From the NCBI GenBank assembly GCA_028280915.1, contig JANQKX010000617.1, positions 1 to 5,015 of the forward strand: a DNA stretch of 5,015 nucleotides, read 5' to 3'. Under the pieces are notes generated by a model. It was not told the DNA's origin. It searched no databases and was given only the letters and a program-made list of their open reading frames with translations. The number at the start of each line of letters is the position of its first letter. The stretch's first letter is position 1. This document shows, one piece after another, positions 1 to 4,947 of the stretch. Origin of the DNA: Kiloniellaceae bacterium. Its GTDB lineage: Bacteria; Pseudomonadota; Alphaproteobacteria; Kiloniellales; Kiloniellaceae. The translations under genes and the position numbers were made by a program.

Positions 1-1056
1 CGGGTGGCCCGCATCGGTTCTTGGGAATGGGACGAAGAGCGGCAATGCACCACCAAAGCCAGCGACGAGGCCCTGCGCATTTTCGGCAGCGCGACGAAAC
101 TTGAGGACGAGGGCCTTCACCATCATCTGGCTCAGATCCACCCCGACGACCATGTGGACTATCAGGATCTTTATCAAGAGACCCACGATTTCCCCCGGCC
201 CTACGAATTCAGGTACCGCATGCTGCACGGCGACGGCACCTGTCTGCACGTGGAGGAAATCGCCGCCCCCATGTTCGACCAAGACGCCCGCCTGGTGGGC
301 TATCGCGGCACCATTCAAGACATAAGCGAGCGGGTGATCACGGATCAAAAGCTGCGGGAAACGCAAAAGATGGACGCCCTGGGACGGCTCACCGGCGGCG
401 TCGCCCACGAGTTCAACAACATGCTGGCCGTCATCTTGGGAAACGCCGAGCTGCTCATGGAAGCGGCGGCAAAGGACGAGCCTCACTTGGAAGCCATCGT
501 CAAGGCCGCCCGGCGCAGCGCGGATCTGACCCAGCGCCTGCTCGCCTATACCCGCAACCAGACCCTGGAAGCGACGCGCCTGGATGTGGCCGAGGCGCTG
601 GAATCCTTTGCCACCATGGTGCGCCACAGCCTGGGCGAGGCGATTTCCGTCGAAACCAAGGCCGAACCGGGCCTGTGGAACTGCAAGGTGGACGTGGGGC
701 AGTTGGAATGCGCCCTATTGAACCTGGCCGTGAATGCCCGTGACGCCATGCCCCAAGGCGGCTTGCTCACCATCGAAGCCCGCAACGTCCATGTCCAGAA
801 CGCCGGCACCGCTCATCACCAGGCCAAACCGGGCAGTTACGTGCAACTGGCCATCAAGGACCGGGGTCAGGGCATGAGCGCCCAGGTCCTGGAAAACGCC
901 TTCGAGCCCTTTTTCACCACCAAGGAGGTGGGCCAAGGCAGCGGCCTGGGCCTCTCCATGGTCTACGGCTTCACCACCCAATCGGGCGGCGCCGTCCGCC
1001 TGGAAAGCGCCCCGGACCAAGGCACCACAGTCTTTCTCTATCTGCCCCGGGCGTGA
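1..1056 (+). CDS. PAS-domain sensor histidine kinase, 5' partial
   Basis: This is the C-terminal part of a two-component sensor kinase. The frame is open from base 1, and a PAS motif (RIGSWEWD) is already under way, so the true start lies left of the window; the GTG at 4 need not be the start. Numbering residues from that GTG, a PAS_3-type fold spans about 3-108, ending in GTIQDISER. A HisKA dimerisation segment carries the phospho-acceptor H135 in AHEFNN. A HATPase_c domain follows, with N-box NLAVNARDAM (N240, N244, D247), G1 box DRGQGM (286-291), F-box EPFFTTK and G2 box GQGSGLGLS (310-318). All residues needed for autophosphorylation look intact. The visible part has no transmembrane segment. 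The protein ends at the ATPase domain; relatives with this AHEFNN/EPFFTTK signature often carry a C-terminal receiver domain, which is absent here. No response regulator lies next to it within the window, so its signal and partner are unknown. Confidence 0.93.
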   Translation, partial: RVARIGSWEWDEERQCTTKASDEALRIFGSATKLEDEGLHHHLAQIHPDDHVDYQDLYQETHDFPRPYEFRYRMLHGDGTCLHVEEIAAPMFDQDARLVGYRGTIQDISERVITDQKLRETQKMDALGRLTGGVAHEFNNMLAVILGNAELLMEAAAKDEPHLEAIVKAARRSADLTQRLLAYTRNQTLEATRLDVAEALESFATMVRHSLGEAISVETKAEPGLWNCKVDVGQLECALLNLAVNARDAMPQGGLLTIEARNVHVQNAGTAHHQAKPGSYVQLAIKDRGQGMSAQVLENAFEPFFTTKEVGQGSGLGLSMVYGFTTQSGGAVRLESAPDQGTTVFLYLPRA

Positions 1057-1106
1057 GGAAACAGCCCTTAGCAGTGCGCCCAAAACTTATTCAAAATGAG
1101 GATAAT

Positions 1107-1184
1107 TGGGGTGGCTGAGGGGACTTGAACCCCCGACCCTCGGTACCACAAACCGATGCTCTGACCAACTGAGCTACAGCCACC
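1107..1184 (-). tRNA. tRNA-His (anticodon GTG)
   Basis: Read on the minus strand, this folds as a complete cloverleaf. The acceptor stem GTGGCTG (1177-1183) pairs with CAGCCAC (1111-1117). The D arm is GCTC/GAGC, and the anticodon stem TCGGT/ACCGA encloses loop TTGTGGT, with anticodon GTG at 1147-1149. The T arm has GGGGG/CCCCT around TTCAAGT. Identity is confirmed by the tRNA-His hallmark: an extra 5' G (G-1, base 1184) opposite discriminator C73 (base 1110). The 3' CCA is encoded (1107-1109). It decodes CAC and CAU. The gene converges on the histidine kinase gene, and I see no strong intrinsic terminator in the 50 bases between them. Confidence 0.97.
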
Positions 1185-1306
1185 ATGGCGATCTTGCCGA
1201 TGCCCGGCGCCAACTTGGCCCCTGCCGCGCACGTCCCACCCATCGGTGGCCTGCCCCATAAGGGCATTGCGGTCAGGCGCTTGGCAACGGCGCCGAAGAT
1301 CGGCTG

Positions 1307-1334
1307 TTTATACGCCGCTTTTTTGGCCCGTCAA
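1307..1334 (-). promoter_or_regulatory. Probable sigma70 promoter for tRNA-His
   Basis: On the minus strand, TTGACG (1329-1334) is separated by 16 bases from TATAAA (1307-1312). Both hexamers are close to the TTGACA/TATAAT consensus, and the spacing is acceptable. Transcription would begin near 1300 and reach tRNA-His after a leader of about 115 bases. A small hairpin (GCCGA-AGA-TCGGC on the plus strand, 1292-1304) would sit at the very start of the transcript. No other minus-strand gene is visible between this element and the tRNA, so the tRNA is the likely target. This assignment rests on motif match only. Confidence 0.5.
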
Positions 1335-1401
1335 GTATCCCCTTCTCCCCCCGGCGGATTTCCCGGCTTCGGCACCGAGACCGGCCGCCGGATCGCGCGT
1401 T

Positions 1402-1427
1402 TTCGAGGGTCGGGTTCGAGGGTCGGG
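1402..1427 (+). repeat. Perfect 13-base tandem duplication
   Basis: TTCGAGGGTCGGG occurs twice head to tail (1402-1414 and 1415-1427). The core CGAGGGTCGGG (11 bases) also occurs in the tRNA-His gene on the opposite strand (1132-1142 of the plus strand), across the end of the anticodon stem, the variable loop and the start of the T stem. The tandem copy looks like a slippage duplication. The likeness to the tRNA may be coincidence in GC-rich DNA. Confidence 0.7.
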
Positions 1428-1535
1428 CGCGCGCCCTGCCCGGCTGGCTGTTCCGTCCTATACTCTTTAAAACAAACCGTCGCTCATGACATGGTGCGGT
1501 CGTCCGATCTGAAGGTTGATCATTTTTTGAGCCGC

Positions 1536-1554
1536 CTGCCTAAATATTAGGCAG
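1536..1554. promoter_or_regulatory. Perfect inverted repeat, candidate operator
   Basis: CTGCCTAA-ATA-TTAGGCAG is a perfect dyad with 8-base arms and a 3-base AT centre, standing out in GC-rich surroundings. The short spacer and the lack of a following T-run argue against a terminator and favour a dimeric regulator site. It lies about 70-90 bases upstream of the sigma54 element. It also overlaps a possible sigma70 -10 (CTAAAT, 1540-1545) that lies 18 bases after TTGATC (1516-1521). It does not match the NtrC consensus (TGCACC-N5-GGTGCA). The regulator is unknown. Confidence 0.45.
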
Positions 1555-1568
1555 ATGGTTGCCCTTCA

Positions 1569-1584
1569 AGCCCTCCTGAGGGCT
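1569..1584. repeat. Short inverted repeat in glnB upstream region
   Basis: AGCCCTC-CT-GAGGGCT is a perfect dyad with 7-base arms. It lies 15 bases after the 1536-1554 palindrome and about 45 bases before the sigma54 element. There is no T-run on either side, so it is not a terminator. It may be a protein-binding site or chance. Confidence 0.35.
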
Positions 1585-1626
1585 GCGGCATCGGCCAGTT
1601 GTGCCGTGTTCGGGATGGCTTGGCCT

Positions 1627-1642
1627 TGGCACAGCTCGTGCA
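1627..1642 (+). promoter_or_regulatory. Sigma54 (RpoN) -24/-12 promoter of glnBA
   Basis: TGGCAC-AGCTC-GTGCA matches the sigma54 consensus TGGCAC-N5-TTGCA at all but one fixed position (G for T). The invariant GG (1628-1629) and GC (1640-1641) are exactly 10 bases apart. Transcription would start near 1653, giving a leader of about 173 bases before glnB. Sigma54 promoters are established for glnB-glnA in Azospirillum and relatives, where they respond to nitrogen limitation, which supports the call. I could not find a clear NtrC-type enhancer in the 150 bases upstream, so the activator is not shown by the sequence. Confidence 0.8.
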
Positions 1643-1825
1643 TAGGGCGGACCAAAGGCCCTCGGGGCCGAAGGGCGCTGCCAGAAACGGCGTCGGGTCA
1701 ATAATGGTGTCGGGCCGCAAAAGGCGTCGCGCCATAAACGAGGTGCCGGGGCGCCGAAGCCGCCGGGCCGGGGATTTGCCGTTGACGTTTTCTGCAACCA
1801 CACGCGAGAGCCAGACGAGATAGAC

Positions 1826-2164
1826 ATGAAAAAGATCGAAGCCATCATCAAGCCGTTCAAGCTGGACGAAGTGAAAGAAGCCCTGCACGACATCGGGATC
1901 AAGGGCATTACCGTCACCGAAGCCAAGGGATTTGGCCGCCAGAAAGGCCATACAGAACTTTATCGGGGCGCCGAATACGTGGTCGACTTCCTGCCCAAGG
2001 TCAAAATCGAGGTGGTTTTGGAAGCCGGCCTGGTCGAGCGGGCCATCGAAGCCATCCAACAAGCGGCCCAGACCGGCCGCATCGGCGACGGCAAAATTTT
2101 TGTCAGCACCATCGATGAATCCGTGCGAATCCGCACTGGTGAACGGGGCCAGGATGCCGTTTAA
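1826..2164 (+). CDS. glnB: Nitrogen regulatory protein PII
   Basis: This is a trimeric cytoplasmic signal protein that reads 2-oxoglutarate, ATP and ADP, and relays nitrogen status to targets such as the GlnE adenylyltransferase and NtrB. The 112 residues are the usual PII length. Visible landmarks are Q39, which contacts Mg-ATP and 2-oxoglutarate; the T-loop with TELYRGAEYVVDF (43-55), where Y51 is the uridylylation site for GlnD; the B-loop TGRIGDGKIF (83-92), which binds ATP phosphates; and C-loop R101 and R103. The ATG start gives the canonical MKKIEAIIKPFKLDEV beginning. The ribosome-binding site is poor (a GACGAGA stretch at 1814-1820). The gene lies 126 bases before glnA on the same strand, behind the sigma54 element, so the name glnB is preferred over the paralogue glnK, which is normally linked to amtB. 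Confidence 0.97.
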   Translation: MKKIEAIIKPFKLDEVKEALHDIGIKGITVTEAKGFGRQKGHTELYRGAEYVVDFLPKVKIEVVLEAGLVERAIEAIQQAAQTGRIGDGKIFVSTIDESVRIRTGERGQDAV

Positions 2165-2290
2165 TGCGCCGCCTTTTGGGAGCGGCCACGGGATCGGTTT
2201 CAAGCGGTGAAGGGCCCATCAAAGGCGCGCCTTCACTCAACTCAAACAAATGAATGAACTCTTCACGCCATAAGAACTAAGGACCCAAAA
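2165..2290 (+). other. glnB-glnA spacer with inverted repeats
   Basis: This 126-base spacer holds three dyads: a 5-base-arm hairpin just after the glnB stop (GCCGC 2168-2172 with GCGGC 2182-2186); GTGAAGG (2207-2213) with CCTTCAC (2230-2236); and, nested in the second, the perfect palindrome AAGGCGCGCCTT (2222-2233). None is followed by a T-run, so none looks like an intrinsic terminator. They could adjust the GlnA:GlnB ratio by RNA processing or partial attenuation. I see no clear -24/-12 element or sigma70 pair here. The glnA ribosome-binding site AAGGA (2279-2283) is strong, 7 bases before the ATG. Confidence 0.45.
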
Positions 2291-3700
2291 ATGTCAGACC
2301 CGAACACTATCCTCGAGATGATCAAGGAAAAAAACGTCACCTACGTGGACTACCGCTTTACCGACCCGCGGGGCAAATGGCAGCACCTGGCCATGCATGT
2401 GGACGCGGTGGGCGAGGACGAGTTGACCGACGGCATCATGTTCGACGGTTCGTCCATCGCCGGCTGGAAGGCCATCAACGAATCCGACATGATCCTGCAG
2501 CCCGATCTGTCGACCGCGGTCATGGACCCCTTCACCGCCCAGCCCCAGCTGATCCTGTTCTGCAACATCGTCGAGCCCTCGACCGGCCAGCTCTATGACC
2601 GGGACCCGCGCTCCACCGCCGTGCGCACCGAGGCCTATCTGCAGTCCTCGGGCATCGGCGACACGGTCTATTGCGGCCCCGAGGCCGAGTTCTTCGTCTT
2701 TGACGACGTGCGCTACAAAACCGATCCCCACAACACCTTCTACAGCCTGGATTCCGAGGAAGGCCCCTATAACACCGGCACGCCCTTCGAGAGCGGCAAC
2801 CTGGGCCACCGGCCCGCGGTCAAGGGCGGCTACTTCCCCGTGCCGCCGGTGGATTCCGGCACCGACATCCGGGCCGAGATGGTCACCGTGATGAAGGAAA
2901 TGGGCTTGAGCGTGGAAAAGCATCACCACGAGGTGGCCCCCTCCCAGCACGAAATCGGCATCAAGTTCGAGACCCTGACCAAGGCCGCGGACATGCTGCA
3001 AATCTATAAGTACGTGGTCCACAACGTGGCCCACAGCTATGGCAAGACGGCCACCTTCATGCCCAAGCCCATGGCCGGCGACAACGGCTCGGGCATGCAC
3101 ACCCACCAGTCCATTTGGAAAAACGAACAGCCCCTGTTCGCCGGCGACGGTTATGCCGGGCTGTCCGAGACCTGCCTTTATTACATCGGCGGCATCATCA
3201 AGCACGCCAAGACCATCAACGCCTTCACCAACCCCAGCACCAACAGCTACAAGCGTTTGATCCCGGGGTTCGAGGCGCCGGTGCTCCTGGCCTATTCAGC
3301 CCGCAACCGCTCGGCCTCTTGCCGTATCCCTTATGGCGACAGTCCCAAGGCCAAGCGGGTCGAGGTGCGCTTCCCCGATCCGTCCTGCAACCCCTACCTG
3401 GCGTTCTCCGCCATGGTCCTGGCCGGCCTGGACGGAATCAAGAACCGCCTGCATCCGGGCGAGGCCATGGACAAGAACCTCTATGACCTGCCGCCCCAGG
3501 AGCTGGAAGGCATTCCCACGGTGTGCGGCTCCCTGCGCGAGTCGGTGGAAGCGGCCGAACGGGACCACGAGTTCCTCCTGGCCGGCGGCGCCTTCACCCA
3601 GGAGCAGATCGACGGCTATCTGGAACTGAAATGGGAAGAGGTCTATGCCTTCGAGCATGCCCCCCACCCCATCGAGTTCGAACTCTATTACTCGGTCTAA
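2291..3700 (+). CDS. glnA: Glutamine synthetase, type I (adenylylatable)
   Basis: The enzyme makes glutamine from glutamate, ammonia and ATP in the cytoplasm, and is the main entry of ammonia under nitrogen limitation. Its 469 residues match the bacterial dodecameric GSI class. The N-terminal beta-grasp domain has MFDGSSIAGW (50-59). Metal ligands include E131 and E133 in GPEAEFFVFDD, plus E214, E221 and H270. The ATP-binding signature KPMAGDNGSGMHTHQS occupies 259-274, and NPSTNSYKRLIPGFEAP (314-330) is the glutamate/ammonia region. R340, R345, E358 and R360 sit in further conserved active-site segments. Y398 in NLYDLPP is the adenylylation tyrosine modified by GlnE, marking the GSI-beta type. 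AAGGA 7 bases upstream fixes the ATG start. It is probably co-transcribed with glnB and ends before a strong terminator. Confidence 0.98.
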   Translation: MSDPNTILEMIKEKNVTYVDYRFTDPRGKWQHLAMHVDAVGEDELTDGIMFDGSSIAGWKAINESDMILQPDLSTAVMDPFTAQPQLILFCNIVEPSTGQLYDRDPRSTAVRTEAYLQSSGIGDTVYCGPEAEFFVFDDVRYKTDPHNTFYSLDSEEGPYNTGTPFESGNLGHRPAVKGGYFPVPPVDSGTDIRAEMVTVMKEMGLSVEKHHHEVAPSQHEIGIKFETLTKAADMLQIYKYVVHNVAHSYGKTATFMPKPMAGDNGSGMHTHQSIWKNEQPLFAGDGYAGLSETCLYYIGGIIKHAKTINAFTNPSTNSYKRLIPGFEAPVLLAYSARNRSASCRIPYGDSPKAKRVEVRFPDPSCNPYLAFSAMVLAGLDGIKNRLHPGEAMDKNLYDLPPQELEGIPTVCGSLRESVEAAERDHEFLLAGGAFTQEQIDGYLELKWEEVYAFEHAPHPIEFELYYSV

Positions 3701-3755
3701 GCCCTATTTCTCGGTTTAGGTCTTCCGGGGCCAGCAAGCTGGCTGGTCAGGTAAC

Positions 3756-3792
3756 AAGGGGCGCCGCGGTTTGTCGGCGCCCCTTTCGTTTT
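3756..3792 (+). terminator. Rho-independent terminator after glnA
   Basis: A perfect 11-base stem, AAGGGGCGCCG (3756-3766) with CGGCGCCCCTT (3775-3785), closes an 8-base loop and runs into TTTCGTTTT (3784-3792). It lies 55 bases after the glnA stop. On the minus strand the stem is equally strong but the following T content is weaker, so it may also serve, less well, the convergent minus-strand unit ending at 3810. A second small hairpin (GCCAGC-AA-GCTGGC, 3730-3743) precedes it. Confidence 0.92.
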
Positions 3793-3809
3793 GCGTGAAA
3801 CACATCGTC

Positions 3810-4226
3810 CTAAGGAGTCAGTTTGACGGTTTTGGTAACGGCGCCGTGGCCGTGCACACTGTCATGCCCGCGCACGATGACCTCGGTGATTCCCTCGGGG
3901 ATCACCACCCCGCTCAAGGAGCGGGTAAAGGGCTGCTCATCCACGTGAGGGTGCAGGAGGACGCGGGTGCCCACCACCTCACCATCTGGAGTGAGCACAT
4001 CCCAGGCATCGGCGTAGTGATCCCAGCCGGTGTCCGCGTGAAGCAGTGTGACCCGAAAGGTCCAACTGCCGTCACCGCCTTGCGTCGCTTGGGCATCCAC
4101 CACTTCCACCTCGCCGGCCGCCGCGCCCGCGGTCGAAAGAAACAGACTGAGCGCCACGAACCGGCCAAGGCGGATAAAGGGGGCCAAGCGACAAGGCCTG
4201 AAGCCCGTTGTTTTACTCCTTATCAT
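3810..4226 (-). CDS. Secreted histidine-rich protein of unknown function
   Basis: The 138-residue protein has a basic N-terminus (R3, K5, R10, R13, R19, R22), a hydrophobic core FVALSLFLSTAG (23-34) and an AAAG region around 35-38 that suits signal peptidase I cleavage. The mature product, about 100 residues, should be periplasmic or secreted. It has alternating beta-like stretches and conserved-looking blocks HADTGWDHYADAW (63-75), HPHVDEQPFTRSL (92-104) and HDSVHGHG (121-128). I recall similar unnamed proteins in other alphaproteobacteria but know no function. Seven histidines in the mature part could bind metal; that is speculation. The likely ribosome-binding site AAAGGAG ends 11 bases before the ATG and is formed by the last codons and stop of the upstream thioesterase gene, so the two are probably translated from one mRNA. 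A later start would remove part of the basic N-region but keep the hydrophobic core. Confidence 0.82.
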   Translation of the reverse strand: MIRSKTTGFRPCRLAPFIRLGRFVALSLFLSTAGAAAGEVEVVDAQATQGGDGSWTFRVTLLHADTGWDHYADAWDVLTPDGEVVGTRVLLHPHVDEQPFTRSLSGVVIPEGITEVIVRGHDSVHGHGAVTKTVKLTP

Positions 4227-4234
4227 CGCGCGGC

Positions 4235-4648
4235 TTACTCCTTTGACTCAACACCGTCTACGGGACGGGGGATCTGACAGGGTCGGCCGTCTTCGCCGAT
4301 GGCCACGAAGGTAAATTCTCCCTCGGTCACCTTTTCCCGCTCGCCAATCCGGCCGCGTAGGGCCCAGGCCTCCAGATGGATGGACATGGAGGTACGGCCG
4401 ATCCGGTCGACCTGAGAATAGACGCAGAGCACATCGCCCACATGCACCGGCTTGTGGAAGGTCATGGCATCGATCGCCACCGTCACCACCCGCCCTTTGG
4501 CGATCTCACCGGCGGTGATCCCGGCGGCGATATCCATTTGGGACAAGACCCAGCCGCCGAAAATGTCGCCGGCGGGATTGGCATCAGCCGGCATGGCCAG
4601 GGTTCGGGTCGCCAAGTCGCCCCGCGGATGGTCATCCTTGCTCTTCAT
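4235..4648 (-). CDS. YciA-like hotdog-fold acyl-CoA thioesterase
   Basis: This is a cytoplasmic enzyme that hydrolyses acyl-CoA thioesters to free acid and CoA. The 137 residues match the single-hotdog YciA family (usually about 130-160). The family signature NPAGDIFGGWVLSQMDIAAG spans 24-43, with D39 in SQMDIA the probable catalytic aspartate. VVTVAIDAMTFHKPVHVGD (54-72) is the second conserved block, carrying H65, and the GRTSMSIHLEAWA strand (84-96) follows. YciA enzymes are hexameric and broad in chain length; the preferred substrate here cannot be read from sequence. GGGAG sits 5 bases before the ATG, a good ribosome-binding site. It is the first gene of a two-gene minus-strand unit: only 8 bases separate its stop from the secreted protein's start. 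Calling it yciA itself would go beyond the evidence. Confidence 0.9.
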   Translation of the reverse strand: MKSKDDHPRGDLATRTLAMPADANPAGDIFGGWVLSQMDIAAGITAGEIAKGRVVTVAIDAMTFHKPVHVGDVLCVYSQVDRIGRTSMSIHLEAWALRGRIGEREKVTEGEFTFVAIGEDGRPCQIPRPVDGVESKE

Positions 4649-4797
4649 GGGAACTCCCGCTAGATATCGTGGTTACGCGCGTGGTAGACTACCCTATCAT
4701 GGCAGCCCATCACAGCCAGCCCTTTCACGAGCAAGCTCCGCGGAAATCCGGCGCCCTCTAAAAAAGGCGTATCACCCATCAAGAGACATAGAGATTT
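4649..4797. promoter_or_regulatory. Divergent intergenic region, thioesterase/parE
   Basis: This 149-base region must hold promoters for the minus-strand thioesterase unit and the plus-strand parE start. The only reasonable plus-strand element is TATCAT (4695-4700) as a -10, with no good -35. Just before it lies a small dyad, GGTAG-A-CTACC (4683-4693), a possible operator. A 20-codon frame starting ATG at 4699 and ending at 4761 has no ribosome-binding site and is probably meaningless. No clear minus-strand promoter is visible. Confidence 0.35.
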
Positions 4798-4947
4798 ATG
4801 GCCGATCTTTTCCAAAAACCCGCCGATCAAGCCGTTGCCGACTATTCCGCGAAAGATATCGAGGTCCTGGAGGGGCTGGAGCCGGTTCGGCGCCGGCCGG
4901 GCATGTACATCGGCGATGGAAACTGTCGTTCCCAATTAGGATCATAG
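4798..4947 (+). pseudogene. parE: DNA topoisomerase IV subunit B, 5' fragment
   Basis: ParE is the ATPase subunit of topoisomerase IV, which separates linked daughter chromosomes. The first 39 codons give a typical alphaproteobacterial ParE start: an MADLFQKP opening, then DYSAKDIEVLEGLEPVRR and RPGMYIG, ending at 4914. Family members continue with a short acidic link and then a conserved HH and EVLDN-type ATP-binding block. Here the next ten residues (DGNCRSQLGS) are unrelated and a TAG stop follows at 4945-4947. None of the three plus-strand frames after 4914 restores ParE, so this is not a simple frameshift. The product (49 residues) lacks the whole ATP-binding site and the TOPRIM domain, and cannot work. 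parE is normally essential, so an intact copy should exist elsewhere, or the junction is an assembly error. The ribosome-binding site is weak (AGAG stretches at 4782-4793). Confidence 0.85.

Larger units (their letters stand above)
1185..1825. other. Long non-coding control region upstream of glnB
   Basis: This stretch of 641 bases has no convincing protein gene. A plus-strand frame of 121 codons (1185-1550) starts directly at the tRNA edge, has no ribosome-binding site and shows no recognisable motif, so I treat it as chance. The left part holds the tRNA-His promoter and a 13-base tandem duplication. The right part holds the glnBA control elements: the inverted repeats at 1536-1554 and 1569-1584 and the sigma54 element at 1627-1642. 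A TATACT hexamer at 1459-1464 could be a -10 box but has no good -35 partner. The stretch from about 1653 to 1825 would be the glnB 5' untranslated leader, roughly 173 bases long and GC-rich. Confidence 0.6.

Noticed and set aside
1185..1550. Plus-strand frame of 121 codons next to the tRNA
   Set aside because: There is no ribosome-binding site, it starts exactly at the tRNA edge, its composition is low in structure-like patterns, and it overlaps promoter elements and a slippage repeat.
1480..1625. NtrC enhancer sites upstream of the sigma54 promoter
   Set aside because: Only an isolated half-site-like TGGTGC near 1494-1499 is present; no TGCACC-N5-GGTGCA dyad could be aligned.
1547..2203. 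Long minus-strand frame across glnB
   Set aside because: It is an antisense shadow of the glnB coding sequence and leader; its protein resembles no family and glnB is certain.
2250..2273. Seven-codon frame just before glnA, considered as a leader peptide
   Set aside because: It has no ribosome-binding site, no run of regulatory codons and no attenuator hairpin with a T-run.
2294..3205. 303-codon minus-strand frame inside glnA
   Set aside because: It is a GC-rich antisense shadow of glnA with a repetitive G/H/V/L composition and no motif.
3690..3719. Imperfect repeat of CTCGGTCTAAG as CTCGGTTTAGG around the glnA stop
   Set aside because: Short and imperfect, with no structural consequence visible; probably chance or an old small duplication.
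3771..4277. 168-codon plus-strand frame opposite the secreted protein
   Set aside because: It begins inside the glnA terminator and is antisense to two genes with good ribosome-binding sites and family motifs.
4699..4761. Twenty-codon frame upstream of parE
   Set aside because: No ribosome-binding site and no recognisable sequence; its ATG overlaps the possible -10 hexamer.
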